Made by a program: the position numbers and the translations under genes
From: Carposina sasakii
Taxonomy: Eukaryota; Arthropoda; Insecta; Lepidoptera; Carposinidae
Assembly: GCA_014607495.2 (NCBI GenBank)
Contig: CP053166.1
Span: 8,884,455 to 8,948,454, forward strand
Length of the DNA: 64,000 nt
Direction: 5' to 3'
The notes under the pieces: model-generated
Database searches by the model: none
What the model saw: only the letters and a program-made list of their open reading frames with translations
Told to the model about the DNA's origin: nothing
Part shown: positions 24,701 to 36,700 of the stretch, in pieces
Layout of the letters: every line of letters starts with the position of its first letter
How positions within the stretch are numbered: position 1 is the stretch's first letter

Positions 24701-27700
24701 CTCGACCCGGAGCTTTTATTAGCGTTGGGTGATACAACGGACGAGCAACCGATGTTTGGTGAAAAAATTCACCACACTCTGGCACAACGCTGGTTGCCTA
24801 TATTAGCGAAGGGACTAAATAAAGACCTAAAGGAAAAATTGCTTAAAAAATACCAGGTACCTGAAAATTGTCAATTACTAAAAGCACCGACATTAAACGC
24901 CGAAATAAAAGCTGCTGTATCTGATATCACTATAAATCGCGATAAAAATATTCAGTTAAAGCAAGACCAATTAGGGCTTGGAATAACAGCAATTAATAAA
25001 GCCATTACATTACTCTTCCTTGGAGATGACAAGATAAAAGCAATAGATGTACTGTCGGATAGCTGCAGGATCTTGACTGACGTACATTACATAGAAACAG
25101 AGCTCAGAACAAAACTTATAACACCTTGCCTCGATAAATCCTTTACGCCATTAATCAAAGATCATGAACGGGACAGCACCTCCACATACAAATTCCGCTG
25201 GCCCATCCACTTCAAGATCTCGCCTTCCGGGAAACGAGATTCGCCCCCTTCGTTACACATCAGGGAACAGGGGGGGGCGCGGAGGCTTTCCACGAACAAC
25301 GACATCATACAAACGCGGAGCCACATCGACGACGACACTGACACGATCTCGTGCCTACCCGAACCAGAGCAGTCAGCAGCGAGCCTACACGCGACATTAG
25401 ATAAACAGGTACATGCGGGTCGCCTGCAATATTTTTATGATAACTGGATGAAAATCACTAATAATAAATTAGTTCTTTCCTGGATAAAAAATGGCTACAA
25501 AATACCTTTTTTCGAAAAAAGTTTACCAAAATAGTGTACCCTATAGTAATAATTTTACCACAGCAGAAATGCGTGATATGTCTAAGGCAATTAACAATTT
25601 ATTAGACTTAGGCGCAATATACAAGTGTGAGCCACACACAGATCAATTTATCTCTAAAATATTTTTAGCTCCTAAAGCCAACGGCGGCAAAAGATTTATT
25701 TTAAATTTGAAACCTTTAAATAAATTTATAATTTATAACCATTTCAAAATGGAAGACTATAGGTCAGCTAGTAAACTTGTACCCTATAATGGATTCATGG
25801 CCACTATAGATTTAAAAGAATCATATTTGTTAGTGCCAATTATGTCATCACAAAGAAAATACTTAAGATTTTCATTTAAAGATGTTACATATGAATTTAA
25901 TGCTATGCCTTACGGCTTATCATCTGCACCTAGAACATTCACGAAAATAATGAAGGAAGTCGTGGCTCACCTTAGATATCGCGGATTTATATCTGTTATA
26001 TACCTAGACGATCTTTTATGCATCGGCCACACACATTCTGAATGTTTATATAATGTAACGGAAACAGTGGCACTACTTGAAAGCTTAGGATTTGTTATAA
26101 ATTATGAAAAAAGTTCGTTACGACCTTTACAACAGACAAAGTTTCTGGGCTTTATTTATAACACTCTTGACATGACATTATCATTACCTATGGATAAAAG
26201 ATTATATATACTAAAAATAGTTAAGAAATTTCAATCCTTACCATTATGCACTATAAAAGATCTTGCTTGTCTCATTGGTACCCTTACTGCAGCATGCCCA
26301 GCAGTTAAATACGGCTGGGTTTACACTAAACGTCTCGAGAAAATTAAATACTTAGCATTACAAATATATAAAACATACGAAGCTAAATTTCGTCCTTCAT
26401 CTATAATATTGCCTGACCTAGAATGGTGGTCAAAAAATATTTTATCGACATCAACCCCATTAAAATCGAGTAGTTTTGAACTAGAGATCTTTACAGATGC
26501 ATCCAGGTCTGTCTGGGGTGCATTTTGTAAAAATCAAAGAATAAATGGGAAATGGAAAGCTAGTGAAATAAATTTTCATATTAATTTTCTAGAGTTGCTT
26601 GCAGTATTTTTTGGACTCAAATGCTTTGCACGTAATATCCGAAACTGTTCTATTTTATTACGTATTGACAACACTACGGCGTTGAGTTACGTTAATCGCA
26701 TGGGTGGCATAAAGTATCCTCATCTAAATGATTTAGCGCGAGAAATTTGGCAATGGTGCGAGAAGCGAAATATATGGTTATCTGCTTATTATATTAAGAG
26801 TAAAGACAATAGAGAAGCTGATGAAGAGTCCCGAAAGGTTAATACGGACATTGAGTGGACATTAACATATGAAGTATTTAATATACTAGTAACGGATTTA
26901 GGTAAGCCAGATATCGATTTATTCGCTTCTCGCACTAATGCCAAATGCCAAAGATATGTGTCGTGGAAGGCAGATCCAGATGCAGTTGCTGTGGATGCCT
27001 TCACTATCTCGTGGAAGGGCGTATACTTTTACGTTTTTCCACCATTCCCACTCGTATTAAACAACTCAAACCGGTTACCCTGGGTGCAGCCAAACTCTCA
27101 GGGACGCGTTCCTGAAACGAGGTGTCCCTATCGAATCATTGGACCTTATGATGGCTTCTTTGTCGAAAAATACTTTGCAACAATATGGTGTCTCCTACAA
27201 GTATTGGTGGCAGTACTGCACTGAGGCAAATATAGATCCATACACATGTTCCGTTCCAAGAATGTTGACTTTTTTGACAAAACTGTTTAATAAAGGTGCG
27301 GCTTATGGCACCTTGAATAGTCATCGTTCGGCTCTAAGTTTGCTTTTCGGAGATGAGTCAGGATCTCATGACCAAATTAAAAGACTATTGAAAGGTATAT
27401 ATAAATTAAGGCCAATATTCCAAAATACGCATCCACATGGGACCCTCATACAGTTTTGCAATATATTACCTCATGGGGCCCTAATAAGGATTCAACTCTG
27501 CCAAAAATTTCTAAGAAACTCGTGATATTGCTGGCCTTATGTACTGCGCATAGAGCACAGACACTTTCTCTCATTAAAGCTAATAATATCCATATCAGCC
27601 TGAACGGTATAAAAATTGTAATTTCAGACATTATAAAAACATCAGCAGCTGGGCGCGACCAGCTAATTCTATTATTGCCTTATTTTACAGAAAATATCAA

Positions 27701-30700
27701 TATACATATGTCCTGCTACAGTTTTGCAAGATTATTTGTTAGTTACAAATGATCTAAGACCGAACACAGTCGAAAATCTCATAATAACGTCTAGAAGACA
27801 ATATATGTAAGTCTGTTAGCACCCAAACCATTAGCCGATGGATTAAGGAGATCCTGGCGGAAGCCGGGGTGGATGTGACAGCATGGAGTTCTCATAGCAC
27901 ACGACACGCTGCCACATCTACAGCGCGAGCGCAGGGTGTCTCATTAGACGTTATTAGGAGAACTGCTGGCTGGTCGCAGGCCTCAGAAACATTTGGTAAA
28001 TTCTATAACCGTCCAGTGACTGATGATGCTCACTTTGCAAGATCAGTCTTTCTGTCCAATCAATCATCATAAATTTAAAATAATTTATAAGCAGATTTAT
28101 CACTTGTAAATTAATCTAATTTAAAAAGTTATATTTATGTTATAAATAAAAATTTGTAAAAATGTAGTGTTCTTTTTTCCCATAATTACAATAATAATTA
28201 GGTATACAACTCATTAACCAGGATGCTTGCAAAATTTTCACCTCTAAACATCTACATGTGTTAAAAATATATCAAAGAATGAAACGTACGAAATGTAATT
28301 GGTGATTAAACGAACTTACCTGTAAGTGAAGTTCTATCACAATTATATGAGTACGTTTCATTCGAAGATATAAGATAAAACCCTCCCTTCCCAGATCCCT
28401 TAAAACTAAGAAAATTTTGTGATGCTCTAAAGAATGAAGGAAATTATCGGTAGACTAGGAATAGTGTCGTAGGTTGTAGGGTAGTTCTGTTTTCGAATTA
28501 CCCACTCTGAAATTGTGCGAAGTTGCCAGTAGAATAAAAGTACTACATGTGTTAAAAATATATCTTCGAATGAAACGTACTCATATAATTGTGATAGAAC
28601 TTCACTTACAGGTAAGTTCGTTTAATCACCAATAATATTAGTAAGTTGTCATATGAATCACTCCTTTAGGTATCAGTTATGAACTCCACGCTCAGCACCC
28701 TGACCTTCGTGCCGATGGCAGAAGACCACGAGAAGTACCTCACCTGCCGAGCTCATAACCCTCGGGTGGCCAATGCCATGATGGAAGATAAGTGGCTTCT
28801 CAATGTGCATTGTAAGTACTGACTTTTGAAGCCTTTATTATTCATCTGAGAGGTGTCGTGTCAGTCTAAAAAATTATCAGCTTTCAGTTTTTCAAGAATT
28901 GTTACCATGCTCAGAGTTAATAACTTTTTAATCAACTTACAAATATTTACGAATGGATCTTTCACAGAAAACTATTTATTTAACATAATATTATTCCAAA
29001 AATCATTATAAAATGTTTTTCAGGTTTGCAACAATCAGGCATATTATAGTGAAATTAATACAATGTATTTTCATCTAGTGCATTTTGTAATTTAAAAATA
29101 AATTTAAATAATTAAATTATGTAAAAAATTCATACTCATTAACGGCCAATTTAAATACGAGAGATTAAAAAGTATCTCGTATTTTTTTATTCCTAATTCG
29201 AAATTTTGTATGAAAACAATTGAAGATTAAATCTGAGATATGCAAAAAATCTCTCAAGATCAGTTATAGAATCTGGTTGTTAATCGCACAGTTTCCAGAG
29301 TTTACGTTTCACGTATAAATATACCTAGAGATATTTACTGAAACCTCTTTTTATAAATGAGAAATTACATTTTTTTTTCTTTTATCCAGATGTACCAATA
29401 GTGACCTTGAAGATGGGCTCCAGCCTAAACCCTGGTCACATTAAAGAAGGCGATGATGTCTACTTCGAGTGCAGTGTGCTCTCCAATCCGAGGAGTCACA
29501 AGCTGACCTGGTTCAAAGGAGTAAGTATTGACCGTGAAGATGACTACTGATGTAGCGTAGAATGAACCAATCACTGCATGACATAGTCTACTTTTCCGCC
29601 TGTTATCTTCGTGAACTAGCATTGTTAGACTCTGTCCTCTTTGTACATTACTTGTTGTATTCATTATCATCATCAGCCTATTGCAGTCCGCAGCGACGTT
29701 AGGCTTCCCCCAGCGCACGCCACAAAGCTCGATCTCTCATTTTCGCCATCCAATCACTACCAGCCGTCCTCTGTAAGTCATCGGTCCATCTGGCCGGAGG
29801 GCGTCCAACGCTACGCTTGGGGAGGTGCATTCGAGAACGCGCTTACATATATTTGGGGTATTATTTTTGACTATTTAATTTCTGATAACAGTTAAGTTAT
29901 TACTGTAAATCGACCCACCACAAGATTTGAACCTGTCTTTGGAAACCATGTCGACTTTACAGACTGAATTTAAATCCGCTTAATTCGAGCAAATTGAAAT
30001 TGGATTATTTCGAAGTTTCCAACTGCAATACGAAATACTGAAATTTAAAAATTTTTAAAAAGACTTCAGGAATATCAAGATAGTAGTACCTAAGTATGTC
30101 TAAGTAAACTAAGTTGCCGTAACCGTAAGAGCTATCTAAAACTTTTCTTGATCAACAAGTAGCTGTTTATACTAGTCAGTGCTATCTTCTGTAAAATTGA
30201 ACGTAAGGTACAAAGTCTAAAAAGCAAATACACATATACCATCTCATTCCAGATATGACGTAAGAGTCGACCTTAGTCGGGCATTTTCTCCGGCGATAAG
30301 CTAGCCACGTTTTGTTAATCAGTAGCATTTAAGCCTCGAGCACCTCGGATGCGTATGCGTAGACGTAAGCATAGACGTCAAGCGGTAACCATACATTTAA
30401 GCCTCGAGCCTCTAGTACGTATCTGTATGCTAACAAGAAACACCATCATTCCGTTCATATCTGTCACTCACTTTCATCGGATCCTCGTAGTACCGTAACA
30501 AAAAAACTTAACGCTAACATTCGATACTCGATGTCGTAAAAACGTTTCGCTCTGCTGCATTAACGGCTATCGTCTTTCTACCCATCGATTACGGTATCTA
30601 CAAGAGCATCTATCTAGATATCGATATCTTCGATGTACTGACGCACTAGATAAGCGCCGACATACATAAACTGTTGTATTCTCAAAACTTGGTAGCCAAA

Positions 30701-33700
30701 AGTGACTTATTCAGAATTAGTGGACGCCCGCGACTCCGTCCGCGTGGACTGCGTAAAAAACGAAAAAGTCTAAATTGTACGGGATAAAAAGTAGCCTATT
30801 AAGTGGGACCTGTCACAATATATTCCTGAAAACTGAATCTAATCGGTTCAGCCGTTTCTGAGATTAGCGTGCACAAACGTCGACTGCAATAGGCGATGAC
30901 GACTGATTTATGTATTTTAAGTACTTTATTTCTTTCATCTATAGGTAGTAGGAAACAGACGGAGAAGTTAAGGTACGGGCTTCCAAATTTCGTGGACACT
31001 CCAATCTCGATGGTACCCCTGTTTGAGACGTCGAAGTTTGATATTAGTTTAATATGTTCGAAGTCAGGTGTATACATAGAGAATATTAGTCAAGACTGAG
31101 CTAAATCTTGCCTAGTTTGTATTTTTTTATTGCTATTTGTATTATACGAGTATAGTATAATTTCCCAAGTGACATGCCGCATAGATATTCAGGTGCTGAG
31201 TACGAGTATACAAGAGTTCTCGCACTAAATATGAAAATCTTCTTTGTTTCCAAAAATTCGATGTGGCGCCGGTTGATTTTATTGAAATTAACATTGTGTG
31301 TTTTTTGGAATAGGCCCAGTGAGTGGCGTTGGGAATAGGTTGCAATTTCAATCTGAGCTAGCAGACGCCCACGACTTTGTCTGCCTCGTCTTCAGCCTAT
31401 TGCAGTCCTCTGCTGGACGTAGGCCTCTCCCAGGGCACATCACAAGGCTACTCAGGGGCATTTTTGCCCATTCACCACGCTGACCGACTTCAGATGTCTG
31501 CGTTATACTCGTATAAAGAACACACCCTCCAAGATTCAGGTTTCTAAGATCAGCGGCTTAGACTGTGATGACAATCAGTCATTTAGGAGAAAGCATGTTA
31601 TACAGGATGTAAACATACAGCTTTGTTCTTTTCATATCTCGTATTCTTTGTAATATCACGATCAATTTTTTCTATGGAAGCACCCCTGGGAAACCACGGG
31701 TTTCCAAGATATTGAGGTCCAAACTTACATTAATATATTTTTTTTTTACATAAATCCATCTGAAATTGGTTAACAAATATTTTTTTCAAAGATACCATGT
31801 AAAAATGTTATAATGTTAGTTTTTGTAGGTACATTTATACTTTGCGCATCAAACGAATACATTGCTTGCTTTTTTTGTCGTTTCCCAGGGTTGGTACCAT
31901 AGAAGAAAATGATCGTAACCTTACAAAGAATACGAGGTATTAAAAAACATTGTTGTCTTTTTACACCCTGTATGTATACTTTTGACTACCATTGCCAAGG
32001 GTTCAAAATTATTATCATTGTGGAAGTGAGATCCCGCTGTAAGTAGTTTAGAACGACATTCATGTGTCTTCTGCAATGAAAACAATCTTGTTTTAAGACT
32101 TCATGATGTCCACTTAGTAAGGTTCCAAATATTTCATCCTTAGAAACGTAATTATGTAATACAGGTACAAGAAATCTACCACAACGCAAGCGCAGGCGTC
32201 ATCCTCAGCGATCAGAGTCTGGTTCTGCAGAGTGTGAGCAGGACAGACGCAGGCGACTATAGCTGTCTCGCTCACAACAGCGAGGGCAGTGCCAGCAGTA
32301 ACCCGGTCACACTGCAAGTTAGGTGTAAGTGTTGATTGTGCGAAATTGAATATGGAAATGGGGGTATTCGGTTACTTTAATTATGCTTGCATGAGAAATG
32401 GCGGTGTTACAGCTGTTTTGGTTTTAATTGAGGATCTTGATGATATATTTTTGTTATTTATGTTTAACTTCTTCAGATTATTATAAACTAATGGACGCCC
32501 GAGACTCCTTCCGCGTGGACTGCAGAAAAAACATAGTGTCGAAATTATCCGGGATAAAAATATTGTCCCTATGTGTTAATCTAGGATGTTAGCTAACTCC
32601 ATACTAAATTTAAACATCGTGCTGAGGGATTCGGCTTTGTTTGCCGAGATTTGGCTAGTGTATAGCTATCGGGATGAAGAATAACGTTGCCAATATGTAA
32701 TTTAGAAAAGAGATGGTAAAGTTCGTCATCCGAGTAATTGACCCGGTGGCTTAGTGGTTATAGCGTGGTCGTGGGTTCGATTCCCACTCGGGTGAAGAAT
32801 TTTTTCCTTTTTCTTTATTAATAATTTTATCCATACCAAATTTTATCAAAATCGCTTCAGCCGTTTTTACGTGAAAGAGTAACAAACATGCATCCATCCA
32901 TCCATACTTACAAACTTTCACGTTTATAATATTAGTAGGAGTAGTATAGGTATAGAGGAAGTGTTTCCGAAATGTGGTAGACAAAACTGCAGGATCACAA
33001 ATAAGACCGCTCAGCCACGTCTAGCATTGCGGGACAAATGTGAATGATCAGTGGCAAGCATGTGACTAGTTGCTAGCTTATTGCCTGAGATTAATGCCCG
33101 AATTCCTTAGCCGACTCACAAATCTTTGATACCAACTGATTATTTACTTATATCACATGGCGCCACTTTCTTAGATGCGCCATTTTGTAAGACGAGCAAC
33201 GAAGACGAGGTCCACGGGGCTGTGAAGTCGGAGACGGTGACGATCCTCTGTGAAGTCGACTCCAGTCCAGCACCGACTGACTTCACGTGGACCTTCAGCA
33301 GTTCTGGAGAACAGACCGTCATGAGCTCCAGGTACATCATCTTTGTATAGCATCAAATTTAAACCATACATACATACATGGAATGGATGTTTATACAATT
33401 ATCTATGACTAGTGGACGCCCGCGACTCCGTCCGCGTGGACTACAGAAAAAAAAATGTCGAAATTATCCGGGATAAAAACATTTTCCCGGGATAAAAAGT
33501 AGCCTATATGTTAAGTGGGACCTGTCACAATATATTCCTGAAAACTGCACCGAAATCGGTTAAGCCGTTCCTGAGATTAGCGTGCACAAACGCACAGACA
33601 GTCCCTTCCCGTGGGAATTTCGGGAAATCAATTCTTAGTGCTTCCCCGCAGTCTCCGATTTTAGCTTCACATGTACAGCGGTTTTTGTAAAAAAATTGAA

Positions 33701-36700
33701 TTCCCGTTAGTCCCCTTCCCGTGGGAATTTCGGGAAATTCGTTCTTAGCGCTCCCTCGCAGTCCCTAATGAACGTACAGGTCTAATTTCGAATTCATATG
33801 TATCGCGCTTGTCGTAAAAAAATGAATTCCCGTTTGTCCCCTTCCCGTGGGAGTTTCGAGAAATCCGTTCCTAGTGCTTCCTCGGGGTCCCAAATAAACA
33901 AATATGCCCAACTTAAGATTCATATGTGTAACCGTTTTCATAAAAAATAATTAATTCCCGTTGGCCCCCTTCCCGTGGGAATTTCGGGAAATTCGTCCTT
34001 AGTGCTTACTTGCAGTCCCTAATGAACATCTATGCCCAATTTCAGCTTAATATGTATAGCGGTTTTCGTAAAAATTATGAATTCCCGTTTGTCCCCTTCC
34101 CGTGGGAATTTCGGGAAATCCGTTTTTAGTCCTCCCTTGCTCTCCCCAATGAACATATATGCCCGATTTCAGCTTCATATGTATAGTGGTTTTCGTAAAA
34201 AATATAGAATTCCCGTTTGTCGCCTTCCCGTGGGAATATCGGGAAATTCTTATAGCCTATGTTCATCCAGGTCCTATAAGGATTCTAACGGTGAAAGAAT
34301 TTTTAAAATCGGTCCAGTAGTTTTTGAGCCTATTCATTACAACCAAACAAACAAAGTTTTCCTCTTTATAATATTAGTGTAGATGAAAGAGGGAGAGAGA
34401 GATGAGAGAGGGATGAAAAAATAACGTTGCCAAAACGTAATTTAAAAAAGAGATGGTAAAATGGCGTTGCGATAAAAAAGCGATGCACGGAATGCACGGA
34501 AATATTTTATAATTATAATGGCGGACGGAGATGCAGCTGATGTCTTCTAGTGAAGCACTAGCACAGGTAACACCTGACCTAGCTTGAATATTTAAATTTA
34601 TACATTACAGTGTTTGACAATGCCATTTATTTTCTGAATTTTGTGTCTGTGCAGCTTGCAATACCCCACTAATTACGAAATTACATTTATGCCCGATAAC
34701 TGGAATTTCGTTTTTATGATAAAATTATTGAAATGACTTGACTAGTCAATTATTTCCCCGTGTTATATAATAATTAACTAATGGAATTCGGATAAAATGA
34801 ATTAACGTAAGTAGTTAATTTATCATATCCACAGTCATTTTCACATGTATATGAAATGTATATTTTAATATGGCTTATTTGTACATAATTATTTAATTTG
34901 TGGTATTTTATTAAATTGCTTAATAAAATAATACATTTTATCTATTGTATTTTAGTAAAACAGCTTGTTAATATACACGATTCAAATAATATAACCGCAA
35001 GAAATCATATTAAAATATAATTATCATCGGCAAAAAATATAACCAATATCTTTTGTAGTTACCTATTCTTAATTAAAATTACGTCTACGTTATTAGTAAT
35101 CTATTTGTCGATGCTGAAAATACGTAACGTTACATCGTAATGACCATTACTCGTATGAACATCGCTAAATATATATGCTCTCTGTTTGTCGAGCCTTTTA
35201 CGAGAAGTGATAAATATTGACGAGCCCTTTTTTAGAAAATGAAAATTTCATATTCTGGACTGACTTTATGACTATAAAAAAATGTACTTATTAACTAATA
35301 ACGGCCGCCCGAACCTTATGACCTATGTTATTCTGATGTATATAAGCTATATACCTGGCAAGTTTCGTTAACCGTTTAGTAGTTTTTCCGTAAAATTGAA
35401 ATACACACACACACCATCCTCACAAACTTTTACATTGATAATACGATTATTAGTAAGATAGGATATAAGTAATATAAAATATTAGTAGACTAAGATGTTA
35501 GTAGAATAGGGTATTAGTAGGATAGGATAGTACGACTAAGAACTCACTTTTTCCTCACTTATACAGCCTCTACACAAGTTCGGGGCAGAACTCCACTCTC
35601 CGATTCAAGCCCTCTTCGGACAAGGATTTCGGGACGATCATGTGCGCAGCCTCCAATGCTGTGGGGATGCAGGCGGTGCCGTGTGTCTTCAGGGTTGTTT
35701 CGGCTGGTAAATATGTGTTTCACCCTCTTTTTTATAGATTGTCGTCTTTTGAATCGGGCAAAGAATAGCTAATTAAATATATACTCATCATCATCATCAT
35801 CATCAGCCTATTACAGTCCACTGCTGGACGTAGGCCTCCCCCAGGGCACATCACAAGACTGCCATGGGGGGGTATTTGCGTATAGTCACCGCGCTGGGCA
35901 GGCGGGTCGGTGACCGCAGTTTGTATTTTGGACTAGGTTGTCAACACGGGAGGCGCTGCTGCCCACCTCCCGGAAACCCTTAATATTGTACTACTTCCAG
36001 AAAAATTACTTATCCTAAGTACTAAGTCTAAGACATCTCCGACCGTATTTCGACCAAGGCGACCAATCTCTACGGAGTCTAACATATTAATGCAAAGAAA
36101 ATACTTACTATTTCATTGATATTATGTTACATTCATTTATTGTATAATACTATCTATCCTAACAAACTTAGTTTAATAAAAACTAGCGTTCGCCTGCGAC
36201 TTTGTCCACATGTGAACTGTAGAAAAACAAAATATCTAAATTAGCCTAAATTTTAAAATAATAGCCTGTTCTTGACTTTACCTTTATTCCAAATGCGCCC
36301 CCCTCTCAATTATCGCGATCGCGCGGCTTCGGCGTTGCTATTGCTTTTACGTAATCAGGTGGCCGATTATCAGTTCAGTAGTTTTGGTAGTAGCTAAGAA
36401 ACAAAAAGACTTATTTTCGTGTTCATATTAGCTTTTGCCCGCTGTAGCTCTTGAACTTAGAATACCTTTGCCTGCAGGTCGTCCAATGAGCTTTCAGAAC
36501 TGCTCGGTGGTAACCAAAAGCGAGGCGGGGCTCCGAGTGGACTGCGTGGAGGGCTTCGACGGAGGCCTGCCGCAGGTCTTCGTCATGGAGGTGCTGGAAC
36601 TGCCGTCTTTGTTGGTGAGTTCATGTAGGTTTTAGATGCAGGATTTAGGGTATCCATCACCCATTGCTCTGAGTGCCAGAATGGCTTCGAAGAAGACGGA

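Larger units (their letters stand above)
23694..28633 (+). mobile_element. DIRS-type tyrosine-recombinase retrotransposon, structurally complete
   Basis: 4.94 kb. Inverted terminal repeats match over about 135 bp (23720-23854 against 28429-28564), and the extreme ends (ATTACATTTCGTACG... and ...TTTAATCACCAAT) differ. An internal complementary region at 28252-28372 consists of the complement of the left end joined head-to-head to the complement of the right end; this is the hallmark of DIRS1-like elements, which replicate through a circular intermediate. ORFs in order: gag, RT/RNase H/methyltransferase-like, tyrosine recombinase. Frameshifts interrupt all of them. It sits in sidestep intron 5 in the sense orientation. 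Confidence 0.95.
23461..28646 (+). repeat. Repeat A copy split by the DIRS insertion
   Basis: The left part (23461-23693) ends TTTCGCGTTTATA and the right part resumes AATATTAGTAAG at 28634, as in uninterrupted copies. This fixes the outer limits of the DIRS element. Confidence 0.88.
29521..32164. other. Sidestep intron 7: repeats only
   Basis: Holds a lepidopteran repeat scrap (29665-29830), the foldback fragment (30335-30420), repeat A (30718-30895), a family C scrap (31382-31450) and a MITE (31603-31970). No further exon fits the phase. Confidence 0.5.

Noticed and set aside
24572..25534. A single 320-residue gag protein
   Set aside because: Its last part is the start of DIRS pol and its true Gly/Arg-rich C terminus lies in another frame; the long frame is an accident of frameshifts.
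28670..28681. Alternative acceptor TATCAG at 28675 for sidestep exon 6
   Set aside because: It would shift the frame relative to exon 5, whereas CTCCTTTAG at 28669 keeps phase 0.
32740..32793. A tRNA gene
   Set aside because: A and B boxes are present but the middle is too short for a cloverleaf, and it lies in a SINE with a target duplication.
33604..34250. A CRISPR-like array
   Set aside because: Unit length and divergence fit a minisatellite in a eukaryotic interspersed repeat; there are no short conserved repeats with unique spacers and no cas genes.
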